Positions 36,369 to 44,523 of a stretch of 64,000 bases of DNA are shown here, piece by piece. The stretch comes from Komagataeibacter oboediens (GTDB taxonomy: Bacteria; Pseudomonadota; Alphaproteobacteria; Acetobacterales; Acetobacteraceae), in the NCBI RefSeq assembly GCF_003207815.1, contig NZ_NKTX01000008.1, positions 20,069-84,068 of the forward strand, read 5' to 3'. The position numbers and the translations under genes are program-made. Within the stretch, counting starts at the first letter, position 1, and each line of letters begins with the position of its first letter. The notes beneath the pieces were generated by a model, which was not told the DNA's origin, did no database searches, and saw only the letters and a list, made by a program, of their open reading frames with translations.

Positions 36369-37673
36369 GTGATCCTTTTTTCAGACAGCATTCTTTCGCG
36401 CAATACATCCCGACACGGCCGCCTGCGCTGGCTGGCGGGCTGCGCCATGGTCATGGCCGGCCTTGTCGCAAACGGCAACGTGGCCCGTGCGGATGACAGC
36501 ACGCAGCGGAATTTCCAGATCGTGGAAAGCGTGCCGGAAAATTCCCTGTACGGCCAGCCCGGCATCGCCCGCACCAAGGATGTCTGGCTGGACATGATCC
36601 ACCACGCCCAGCATTCCATTGACGCGGCGGTTTTCTACATTACGGACAAACCCGGCCACAGCATGTCCGACATCCTCGACGCCCTGACGGAACGCGCCAG
36701 GGCGGGCGTGCAGGTGCGTATCGTGGTGGAGCAGTCCTTCCTGAAGGAAACGGGAAGCGTTCTGGAAAAACTGAAGACCATTCCCAATATCTCGACCGCC
36801 ATCCTGCCCGGCCATATGCTGACGGGTGGCATCCTGCATGCCAAATACATGGTTGTTGACAATAACAGCGTATTCGTGGGCAGCCAGAACTGGGACTGGC
36901 GCGCGCTTGAACACATTCATGAAATTGGCGCACGGATCGACAATGCGCCGATAGCACGCGATTTTGAATCGGACTTCAACATGCTGTGGATGCTGGCGCA
37001 GGGCGCGCCGCTGTCCAATGCCTATGCCAAATTCGCGGCGACACCGGATATCGCGCCCGTGACGCAGGCCAACCCGGTTATCCTGTCGGACGGGACACAG
37101 CCGCTGATTGCCTTTCCCGCCTTCAGCCCGGCGGTCATGATGCCGTCCTCCCTGACGACCGAGGAAAAGGCGCTGGTGGACATGATCCACGGCGCGCGCA
37201 AGACCCTGCGCCTGCAGGTCCTGACCATGAGCGCATTCAACCATTACGGCGCGCGTGGCTACTGGCCGGTACTGGATACGGCCCTGCGTGATGCGGCCGC
37301 GCGGGGGGTGGAAACCCAGATCATCGTGTCCAACTGGTCACTGTCCGAACCGATGCAGTCCTATCTCAAGTCATTGTCCGCCCTGCCGCATGTCACCGTC
37401 AAATTCAGTACGGTTCCCGACATGCCGGGGGAAAAGATACCGTTCGCGCGGGTTGAACACTGCAAATACGCGGTTGCGGATGACAATGCGGTCTATATCG
37501 GGACCGGCAACTGGGAACCCAGCTACTTCACGACAACAGTCAACGCATCCATTTTCGTGCATGGCGCGTCACCCGCCCGGGACCTGAACGCCATTTTCAT
37601 GCATGACTGGACCGGACCATACGTAACCCAGCTTGAAGCGGGCAAGACCTACGCCATGCCAAAGCGCGACTGA
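36369..37673 (+). CDS. Exported phospholipase D-superfamily protein, PLD3/PLD4-like
   Basis: 434 residues with a signal peptide ending near ARA (residue 41). Two HKD motifs: HAKYMVVD (His157, Lys159, Asp164) followed by GSQNWDWRAL, and HCKYAVAD (His364, Lys366, Asp371) followed by GTGNWEPSYF. The environment of both motifs, the linker ISNWSLSEPM-type segment (IIVSNWSLSEPMQSYL) and the AIFMHDW ending follow animal PLD3/PLD4 and poxvirus K4 more than classical bacterial PLD. PLD3 and PLD4 are acid 5'-exonucleases on single-stranded nucleic acid, so a secreted exonuclease is a strong alternative to phospholipid cleavage, given the nuclease neighbours. The family comparison is from memory. Confidence 0.85.
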   Translation: MILFSDSILSRNTSRHGRLRWLAGCAMVMAGLVANGNVARADDSTQRNFQIVESVPENSLYGQPGIARTKDVWLDMIHHAQHSIDAAVFYITDKPGHSMSDILDALTERARAGVQVRIVVEQSFLKETGSVLEKLKTIPNISTAILPGHMLTGGILHAKYMVVDNNSVFVGSQNWDWRALEHIHEIGARIDNAPIARDFESDFNMLWMLAQGAPLSNAYAKFAATPDIAPVTQANPVILSDGTQPLIAFPAFSPAVMMPSSLTTEEKALVDMIHGARKTLRLQVLTMSAFNHYGARGYWPVLDTALRDAAARGVETQIIVSNWSLSEPMQSYLKSLSALPHVTVKFSTVPDMPGEKIPFARVEHCKYAVADDNAVYIGTGNWEPSYFTTTVNASIFVHGASPARDLNAIFMHDWTGPYVTQLEAGKTYAMPKRD

Positions 37674-37826
37674 CCCGGGCACACAGGCATCTTTCATCCA
37701 CATTACATGGATCTGCCGCATGGCGACACGGGCAGGCTGCCCTGACGCCATGCGACACCCCAACCGGCTTGGCACGTCCTTTTTGTAATGATAAGGAAAT
37801 GAAATGAACGACAATCAGGTGGTGAC

Positions 37827-39446
37827 ATGCAGGAACGGACGTTAGCACGCGGGCTTCTTACGGCTGTTCTTGCCACCGCCACCGGCATGCTGGCGGCACC
37901 GGCGGCGCAGGCCGCCACCCCGTCGGTCACGGCACCTGTTGGCGTGATTTCGGGCATGACGCAGGGGAATGCGGATATTTTCCTTGGCGTTCCGTTCGCC
38001 GCCCCGCCCATGGGGCAGGGCAGGTGGCAGCCATCCACGCCCCTTGCGTCCTATCCCGCTCCCGTCCGGGCCACGACCGCACGCATGGGCTGCGCCGCCC
38101 CGATCAGCGCCGATGTGGGCGAGACGGTGAATGAGGACTGTCTGTACCTCAACATCTATCGCCCGGCGGGCGTGGATGCGCATGCCAGCCTGCCGGTAAC
38201 CGTCTTCATTCATGGTGGTGGCAACCAGACCGGCACGCCCGCCAGTTATGACGGGACGGAATTCGCCACGCGCACCCATTCCATCGTGGTCATTCCCACC
38301 TACCGGCTGGGGGTTTTCGGTTTCCTGGCCCTTGGGGGGGAACGGGGGCAGCCGCAGGGGGACCTGGCGCTCAGCGATATCATATCGGCGCTGAAGTGGA
38401 CCCACGACAATATCGCGGCATTTGGTGGCAATGCCACGGGCATGAGCGTGGTGGGCGAGTCAGCCGGGGCTGCGAACATATGTGACGTGCTGACGGCACC
38501 TGCGGCCCACGGGCTTGTCACGCAGGCAATCATGCAGAGCGGCTTCTGCCCCGGCCGCCCCACGCGCGCGGTGATGGAGGCGATCGGCACGGCAACGGCG
38601 CAGGCAGCAGGCTGCACGGGGCCTGACCCGCTGTCCTGCATGAAACGCCTGCCGGTTCCGGCCCTGCTGGCGGCATGGAATACGGTATGGCAGCAGCCAA
38701 CCGTCCGGCTGAAGGACGGGACATCCGTCTCCCGCCCCCTGTTTCCGGTCACGCCGTCCGGCAGCACACTGCAGCCCAAGCCGGTGGACGCGGCAATCCG
38801 GGCGGGCGCCGTGGGTTCGGTTCCCGTCCTGATCGGCTTCAACCGCGACGAATTGCGGACGTTCCTTGCAGGCTATTATCCGCTGTCAACCGACCGGTAC
38901 CACGCGCTGCTGAAGCAGGATTACAGTGGGTTCGCAGCCGACCTGCAAAAGGAATATCCCCTTACCCCGGGACAGGACCCGGTCTATACTCTTTCCGCCC
39001 TGCGCACGGACCAGATGCTGATCTGTCCCGCGCTACGGGCCGCGGCGGTGCTGAATGGCCCGACGCATGTTGCCGTCTATGAATTTGCCGACCGCACCGC
39101 GCCGCCCTTCCGCTCGCTGGCCATGAAACTGCCGGATGCGCCGGGATTTGACCGTGGCGCGTCCCATACGGCGGAACTGCTGTACCTGTTCGGTTACAAA
39201 TCCGTCGCGGGTCCGCTATCCCCAGTGCAGCAGGCGCTGTCCGCACAGATGATGGATATGTGGGCCACATTTGGACGGTCGGGCACGACCGCGCCATGGC
39301 CGGCATGGACCCCGCAGGCCCCCGATGTCACGGTGCTGGCGCTGCCGGCCGATGGGGGGATCCGGGTCGAGCACGACGTGGCGACCCGTCACCATTGCGG
39401 GTTCTGGGGCCGCCACCCCGCCATTCCCAACAGCCTTTTCCCGTGA
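37827..39446 (+). CDS. Exported type B carboxylesterase
   Basis: 539 residues. A signal peptide runs to AAQAA near residue 28. The family pattern is complete: FLGVPFAAPP, NEDCLYLNIY, VFIHGGGNQTG for the oxyanion hole, nucleophile in VVGESAGAAN, and a His in GASHTAELLYLFG. It hydrolyses esters in the periplasm or outside; para-nitrobenzyl-esterase-like enzymes are broad. It is followed within 83 bases by an amidohydrolase and preceded by the PLD-like gene, all on one strand. Its natural substrate is unknown. Confidence 0.88.
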   Translation: MQERTLARGLLTAVLATATGMLAAPAAQAATPSVTAPVGVISGMTQGNADIFLGVPFAAPPMGQGRWQPSTPLASYPAPVRATTARMGCAAPISADVGETVNEDCLYLNIYRPAGVDAHASLPVTVFIHGGGNQTGTPASYDGTEFATRTHSIVVIPTYRLGVFGFLALGGERGQPQGDLALSDIISALKWTHDNIAAFGGNATGMSVVGESAGAANICDVLTAPAAHGLVTQAIMQSGFCPGRPTRAVMEAIGTATAQAAGCTGPDPLSCMKRLPVPALLAAWNTVWQQPTVRLKDGTSVSRPLFPVTPSGSTLQPKPVDAAIRAGAVGSVPVLIGFNRDELRTFLAGYYPLSTDRYHALLKQDYSGFAADLQKEYPLTPGQDPVYTLSALRTDQMLICPALRAAAVLNGPTHVAVYEFADRTAPPFRSLAMKLPDAPGFDRGASHTAELLYLFGYKSVAGPLSPVQQALSAQMMDMWATFGRSGTTAPWPAWTPQAPDVTVLALPADGGIRVEHDVATRHHCGFWGRHPAIPNSLFP

Positions 39447-39529
39447 TCGCGCGTCACCCGCGCCGGACACCCGATGGCGGGCATGTGACGCGGGTCCATC
39501 ATACCCAGACAGGAAAGTCCCCGCCGTTC

Positions 39530-41101
39530 ATGAATGCTGAACCCTTTATCGTGTCCGATGTCCGCGTGACGGCACGTGCCCGCAGCCGGACATCCGCATT
39601 CCTCCGGCAGGCCTGTGGAACCCGGACCCTTCTTGCCGCCCTCGCCATGCTGACATGGGCCGCTGCCGCCCATGCGGCGACGGGAGCGCGCTGCACTGTC
39701 CGGGCGGGTGCGGGGGAAACGGTGATCGACGCCATTCTCCTTAACGACACGCCCGACCCAAAGCCGGGGCGGGTCATCATCGACGCCCACGGCATCATCC
39801 GGTGTGCCGGTGCCACATGCCAGCCGACCGCGCCACATCCGACCATCATCAGTTGCCCGCAGGACAGCCTTTCACCCGGTTTCATCAACCCGCATGACCA
39901 TATCGACTTTACAGGTGATGCGCCGCTGCCCGATACGGGGGAACGGTTTGAACACCGGCATGAATGGCGCAAGGGCCTGGACGGTCATACCGAACTGAAA
40001 GGTGCCGATCCCGACACCAGTCCGGAACTGATCGCATGGGGCGAACTGCGTTTCCTGATCAGTGGCATCACGGCCATGGTCGGGGGCAACATGGCGCCTG
40101 GCCTTGTGCGGAACATGGATTTCGCCACGGGCCTGGAAGGGCTGCCACAGCACGCCGTAACCTATCAGGTCTTTCCGCTTGATGACGGACCGGGGATCAT
40201 GCGCACGCATGACTGCAATTACGGGAACCACCCATCCACCCCCGCCGATGTCGCGGCCACGCCCGCCTTCCTTGCCCATGTGGCGGAAGGCACGAACGGG
40301 GCGGCCCGTAATGAATTCCGCTGCCTCAGTTCCAATACCTATGATCGCACGCCACAGCAGGGCGGTGGCGGCATCAGTCAGGACATGATGCAGCCGGGCA
40401 TGACCATCCTGCATGGGGTAGGGCTGGGCGCGAATGATTTTGACCTGCTGCACAACCGGGGGATCAGCCTTGTCTGGTCACCACGCAGCAATCTTGCGCT
40501 GTACGGGCGGACCGTGGACATTCCCGCCGCCCGCGCCCATGGCGTAACCATTGCCCTTGGCACGGACTGGCTGCCCTCGGGGTCCATGAACATGAGCCGG
40601 GAATTCGCCTGCGCCGTGCATTACAGCCACGACCATCTTGCCAGCGCCCTGTCATCACGCGACCTGTGGCGCATGGCGACGCAGGGTGGGGCCGCAGCCG
40701 TACATGGCGACAGCGTAATGGGCGCAATCGCGCCGGGCCACGTGGCAGATCTTGTCCTGTTCCGTCCGCAGGGACAGACACCGTACGACGCGGCGGTCCA
40801 GTCCACACCCGGTACCATCGACATGGTCATGCGGGGCGGGCATGTCCTTTATGGCGATCGCAAGATTATCCGCCGCCTGCATCAGCCCGGCTGTGAAAAG
40901 GTGGGTATTGACGGGCAGGCCAAGGCGCTGTGTATCCGCACGGACCAACGTTTTTCCTTCGCGACCCTGAAACGTGACATGACGCGGCGACATATCTATC
41001 CGCTTGTCACCACCGGCACGCCCCCAAATGAGCCCCCCTGTGAAACACTGGAAGAAACCCGCGCACGCCTGCCCAATGCGCGCCTGACAGGCCCGGAATA
41101 A
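39530..41101 (+). CDS. Exported amidohydrolase-superfamily protein
   Basis: 523 residues from ATG 39530 with AGGAAAG upstream; the frame is open further upstream but overlaps the esterase. A long N-terminal region ends in a Sec-type stretch LLAALAMLTWAAAAHA. Motifs: SPGFINPHDHIDF (HxH), TILHGVGLG, SLVWSPRSNLALYG and IALGTDWLPSGS with the metal Asp, plus the AIAPGHVADLVLF closing block. Cysteines after the signal (RCTV, RCAGATC) suggest a disulphide, fitting an exported enzyme. The substrate is not evident; deamination or ring hydrolysis are options. Confidence 0.8.
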   Translation: MNAEPFIVSDVRVTARARSRTSAFLRQACGTRTLLAALAMLTWAAAAHAATGARCTVRAGAGETVIDAILLNDTPDPKPGRVIIDAHGIIRCAGATCQPTAPHPTIISCPQDSLSPGFINPHDHIDFTGDAPLPDTGERFEHRHEWRKGLDGHTELKGADPDTSPELIAWGELRFLISGITAMVGGNMAPGLVRNMDFATGLEGLPQHAVTYQVFPLDDGPGIMRTHDCNYGNHPSTPADVAATPAFLAHVAEGTNGAARNEFRCLSSNTYDRTPQQGGGGISQDMMQPGMTILHGVGLGANDFDLLHNRGISLVWSPRSNLALYGRTVDIPAARAHGVTIALGTDWLPSGSMNMSREFACAVHYSHDHLASALSSRDLWRMATQGGAAAVHGDSVMGAIAPGHVADLVLFRPQGQTPYDAAVQSTPGTIDMVMRGGHVLYGDRKIIRRLHQPGCEKVGIDGQAKALCIRTDQRFSFATLKRDMTRRHIYPLVTTGTPPNEPPCETLEETRARLPNARLTGPE

Positions 41102-41162
41102 AAAAGTTCCGGGTGCTGCGCCTTCTTAAAAAAAGGTGACATCTCATGAAAAGATGGCACCC
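41102..41162. repeat. Dispersed intergenic palindromic repeat, degenerate copy 3
   Basis: AAAAAGTTCCGGGTGCTGCG, CCTTCTTAAAAAAAGG and GTGACATC follow the order of the better copy starting at 41225, but the stem is poorly conserved. It begins at the stop of the amidohydrolase gene. Confidence 0.5.
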
Positions 41163-41224
41163 GGACACTTGTAACTCCGTCATATATTGTAAGACATCGC
41201 CAGCCACGCCGTCTTACCGGTTAA

Positions 41225-41360
41225 CAAAATAAAAGTTTTTGGGTGTCGCCTTTTTTCAAAAAGGCGGCGTCTTCCAAAGCTTTTTGAAAAAAGCTTCACC
41301 AAAAACGTTCAATCTGTTTACGGAATGTTTTGTAAGCCGGGTTTTTCAGACAAAACAGTC
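41225..41360. repeat. Dispersed intergenic palindromic repeat, copy 4 (best preserved)
   Basis: Opens with AAAAGTTTTTGGGTGTCGCC. The first stem pairs GTCGCCTTTTT (41245-41255) with AAAAAGGCGGC (41258-41268), with a G-T pair near its base. The second stem pairs AAGCTTTTT (41277-41285) with AAAAAGCTT (41288-41296). CACCAAAAACGTT closes the core, and a flank similar to that of the 33.7 kb copy follows. It sits between two convergent genes and can act as a terminator for both. Orientation is opposite to the 18.9 kb copy. Confidence 0.8.
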
Positions 41361-41362
41361 TT

Positions 41363-43462
41363 TCATGCTTTCAGGGGACGCAGTACGGGCGACGTGGCGG
41401 CCGGATCGGTAATGCCGGGTGCCCCCGTCGGGACCAGTCCGGCCAGTTGTGTCAGCGTATGGCGTTCATGGCGGACAGACACGCTGAAATCATACCAGCC
41501 ACTGCTGGCCGCAAGCCCCATTTCATGCCGGATCGTTGCACCGGCGGGTACGGTCAGGTGAATGGCATGCTGATGGTAGGCATTATCATGGATCCGCACA
41601 TGCCGCGCATGGTCGCTGTGATTGGTCAGTTCCAGCACAAGTGACTGGCGATCCCCCACGTGACGGGCGGCAACCCTGATGGAGGATGGACCGGCACGGT
41701 GGAAACGGCGCAGGAACCCGTTGGGGCCTGTCACGCTCCAGACATCCACGCCATGCGTCGACAGCGCCAGCGTGTCAGTAAGGCTGTCGCCCGCACCCAC
41801 CGTATGGCGGCGCGGCACATCGTCAGTATGTTCATGATAGACATAGAAACACGCACCCAGCGCACCGTGGCTGGAAAATTCCAGCACCAGTGCGCCTGCG
41901 TCCGTGCCCATGGTTTCGTTTACCGCCAGATCGTAAGACGTGGGGCGCAGCGGACGGGTGCCACTTTCCTGTATGCCCATATCCCCGGCCGCGCTGCGGG
42001 CCGGAGGGGCCGGATCGACACGGTGGCGGGCCTGTTCCACCTTCTCACGGTAGTCGCGCGTGTCAGGCAGTCCGCCCAGGCGCGTCTGTCCCGGGGCCGA
42101 GAAATCAAATGCCGTGGTCAGGTCGCCACAGACGGAGCGCCGCCATGGCGTGATGTTTGGCTCATCCACCCCGAAACGGGCGGCGATAAAACGGATGACC
42201 GATGTGTGGTCGAATACATCCGAACAGACAAATCCGCCCGTGCTCCATGGTGAAATCGCCAGCATCGGCACACGCGGCCCAAGGCCGTAGGGCAGGTTAT
42301 CAACCGTATAGGCCTGAGGGGAGAAATCCATGAGCCGGTTGTGGATTTCACCCCGGGTGCTGACCGTGCTGCGTCCCGGCAGTACCGGGGTCGGCGGCTG
42401 CGGCGGGGGCATGTGATCGAAATAACCATCATTTTCGTCATACATCAGCAAAAGGACGGTCTTTGACCATACGTCCGGGTCCGCTGTCAGGGCATCAAGA
42501 ATGCGGGCGATGTAGGCCGCGCCATAATCCGGCGTCCAGCGCGGATGTTCGGAATAGGCCGCAGGCGGCAGCAGCCACGATACCTGTGGCAGCCGGTGCG
42601 CCAGCACATCCGCGCGCAGGTCATCCAGCGTACGGCGCGTCATCGCACGTGCGTGTAGGGACGACCCTTCGGGCGCATGAACGAAATTGCGGAAATTCAT
42701 CAGGATATTGGTCCCGAAATTCCCGTTTTCCAGATCACGCCCTTCCAGTCCCTGCTGGTAAACCTGCCATGACACGCCGGCCTTTTCCAGCCGTTCGGGG
42801 TAGGTTGTCCATGTAAAAGGCGGCGGCACGTGACCATATGCCGCCCGGTCCACCCAGTCGATGTTGTCAAGGATCGGGCCACCACCCGTCCCCTCGGCAT
42901 CGACCATGCCGGTCATCAGGTAAAAACGGTTGGGATGGGTCTGGGTGGGGGTGGAGCAGAAATAATGATCACATACCGTAAAGGCATCGGCCAGCGCATA
43001 ATGGAATGGAATGTCATCCCGCGTGTAATAGCCCATGGTCATGTCGGTCTTGTTCGGCGGCCAGCGGTCATTGCGCCCCGCGTTGATGGCCGCATGGGTC
43101 GGCTTCCAGCTATGATCCAGGTCCACCACGCACTGCGCACTGGTCGAACGCGTATCCAGATGGAACGGCAGGATATCCCCATGCCCCGCCTTCAGCCGGG
43201 GCTGGAACCAGACGGGCCTGCCATCGGGCCGCAGCACCGGATGCCGGTCATTGATGCCACGCACGCCATTCAGGTGGCCATAGTAATGGTCAAACGACCG
43301 GTTTTCCTGCATGAAGACGACAACATGCTCGACATCTTCGATTGTCCCGGTCCGGCGGCTGGCGGGAATGGCCAGCGCACGGTTGATGGAAGACATCAGC
43401 ATGGCGGACATCGCGGAACCGGCGCCTCCCTTAAGGAAAGACCGGCGGGAGATGCGTGGCAT
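41363..43462 (-). CDS. Phosphocholine-specific phospholipase C, Tat-exported
   Basis: 699 residues from ATG 43462 with GAAGGAAG upstream. A textbook Tat signal, ISRRSFLKGG, then VVFMQENRSFDHYYGHLNGV, the metal and nucleophile region of the PLC/AcpA phosphoesterase family. Further family blocks: DLDHSWKPTH, NRFYLMTG, MYDENDGYFDHMPPP and GPRVPMLAISPWSTGG. The C terminus has the two beta-sandwich repeats typical of bacterial non-haemolytic PLC, ending about residue 699. It cleaves phosphatidylcholine (and possibly sphingomyelin) to phosphocholine. Acetic acid bacteria make phosphatidylcholine, so self-lipid turnover and scavenging are both possible. Confidence 0.93.
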   Translation of the reverse strand: MPRISRRSFLKGGAGSAMSAMLMSSINRALAIPASRRTGTIEDVEHVVVFMQENRSFDHYYGHLNGVRGINDRHPVLRPDGRPVWFQPRLKAGHGDILPFHLDTRSTSAQCVVDLDHSWKPTHAAINAGRNDRWPPNKTDMTMGYYTRDDIPFHYALADAFTVCDHYFCSTPTQTHPNRFYLMTGMVDAEGTGGGPILDNIDWVDRAAYGHVPPPFTWTTYPERLEKAGVSWQVYQQGLEGRDLENGNFGTNILMNFRNFVHAPEGSSLHARAMTRRTLDDLRADVLAHRLPQVSWLLPPAAYSEHPRWTPDYGAAYIARILDALTADPDVWSKTVLLLMYDENDGYFDHMPPPQPPTPVLPGRSTVSTRGEIHNRLMDFSPQAYTVDNLPYGLGPRVPMLAISPWSTGGFVCSDVFDHTSVIRFIAARFGVDEPNITPWRRSVCGDLTTAFDFSAPGQTRLGGLPDTRDYREKVEQARHRVDPAPPARSAAGDMGIQESGTRPLRPTSYDLAVNETMGTDAGALVLEFSSHGALGACFYVYHEHTDDVPRRHTVGAGDSLTDTLALSTHGVDVWSVTGPNGFLRRFHRAGPSSIRVAARHVGDRQSLVLELTNHSDHARHVRIHDNAYHQHAIHLTVPAGATIRHEMGLAASSGWYDFSVSVRHERHTLTQLAGLVPTGAPGITDPAATSPVLRPLKA

Positions 43463-43701
43463 GAACTTTCTTCCTTCTGCTATGGCTGTATCCGTACCGC
43501 ATCCCGGCGCGGCGGCGCCGCATGAACAGGACATGCCCTTCCGCCCCGCCGCGCTGACGTGAAACCACCACCCGTCATCCGCCGGGGCAGGGCACCGCAG
43601 CACCCTGTCGCGCGGAACGTTTCAGCCTGAAAATCCCGCTCCATCGCCTAGCCTGACAGCCAGGCTACGGCGCATGTCATGTCCCCACCAGCAGGCCGAT
43701 A

Positions 43702-44517
43702 TTACCCGGCCTGCGCCGTGACCGGCCATGTGGGAACATGGAAACGGGCAGGGCAGTTGTCCTGCACATCCGGTGATGGCAGAAAGCCCGAAGCGGCGGG
43801 AAAGCGTCCGAGCCCCCTGGGGTCCAGCGTGAACCACAACTGCGCCAGGATCGGCTGGCCCTGTGCGTCCGTGTTGCAGCGGAACTGCAGTCCCCGCTCG
43901 GGCAGGGTGCCGTATGTCCTTTCGAACGATCCGATCACGTCGGCCTTGCTGATATCGCGACCGGCATCATGGTCCAGTTCACGCCCCACGGGACCTGCGG
44001 CAAAGCGGTCGCGCAACGTGCTGGCCACGGTAAAGAACCGTTCGGCATTCATGCCGAAGCATTGCACATGCTTGGTGTATTCATGGGTGACAAGGCTGGA
44101 ACGGGTATGGGCCACCGTACCCGACAGCCGCTTCGACAGCGCGGGGGACAACTGCGGTGGCGTATCGTCATGCTGGTAAATGTCACATCCCTTGATCCAC
44201 CACTGGGTCACGGGCAGGCCCTCACGCACCAGGTCGGACGGGCGCGAGGCCCATAGCCCATGCAGCCCGATCAGCGGCGCATGCGGCTGGTCGGGCTGGC
44301 AGCTTGGCCCGTGCTGATCCGTGCAGAAGCCGGGCTGCCATGTCAGCGCCAGCGTATAATGCCCGAAATCACCATGCCGGGTCACGGGTATCGACAGCGC
44401 GTCCGTATGGGTGGACGGCGGCGTATGCGCGCATCCGGCCATAAGGCACAGGGCCGGGACAAGCGCGGCCAACGTCGAATGCAGGCCACGAAGGGCGGTC
44501 AGGGCACGGTACGGCAT
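43702..44517 (-). CDS. RNase T2-family ribonuclease, predicted lipoprotein
   Basis: 271 residues. The N terminus ends in a lipobox LMAGC (Cys29), so it should be anchored to the membrane on the periplasmic side. Active-site segments: LIGLHGLWAS (CAS I, His86) and THEYTKHVQC (CAS II, His145, Glu146, Lys149, His150); in CAS II a Tyr and Thr replace the usual Trp-Glu pair before Lys. It degrades RNA to 2',3'-cyclic and then 3'-nucleotides. It follows the acid phosphatase gene by six bases in the same direction, a pairing that would free nucleosides and phosphate from RNA. Confidence 0.9.
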   Translation of the reverse strand: MPYRALTALRGLHSTLAALVPALCLMAGCAHTPPSTHTDALSIPVTRHGDFGHYTLALTWQPGFCTDQHGPSCQPDQPHAPLIGLHGLWASRPSDLVREGLPVTQWWIKGCDIYQHDDTPPQLSPALSKRLSGTVAHTRSSLVTHEYTKHVQCFGMNAERFFTVASTLRDRFAAGPVGRELDHDAGRDISKADVIGSFERTYGTLPERGLQFRCNTDAQGQPILAQLWFTLDPRGLGRFPAASGFLPSPDVQDNCPARFHVPTWPVTAQAG

Positions 44518-44523
44518 GAGGGG

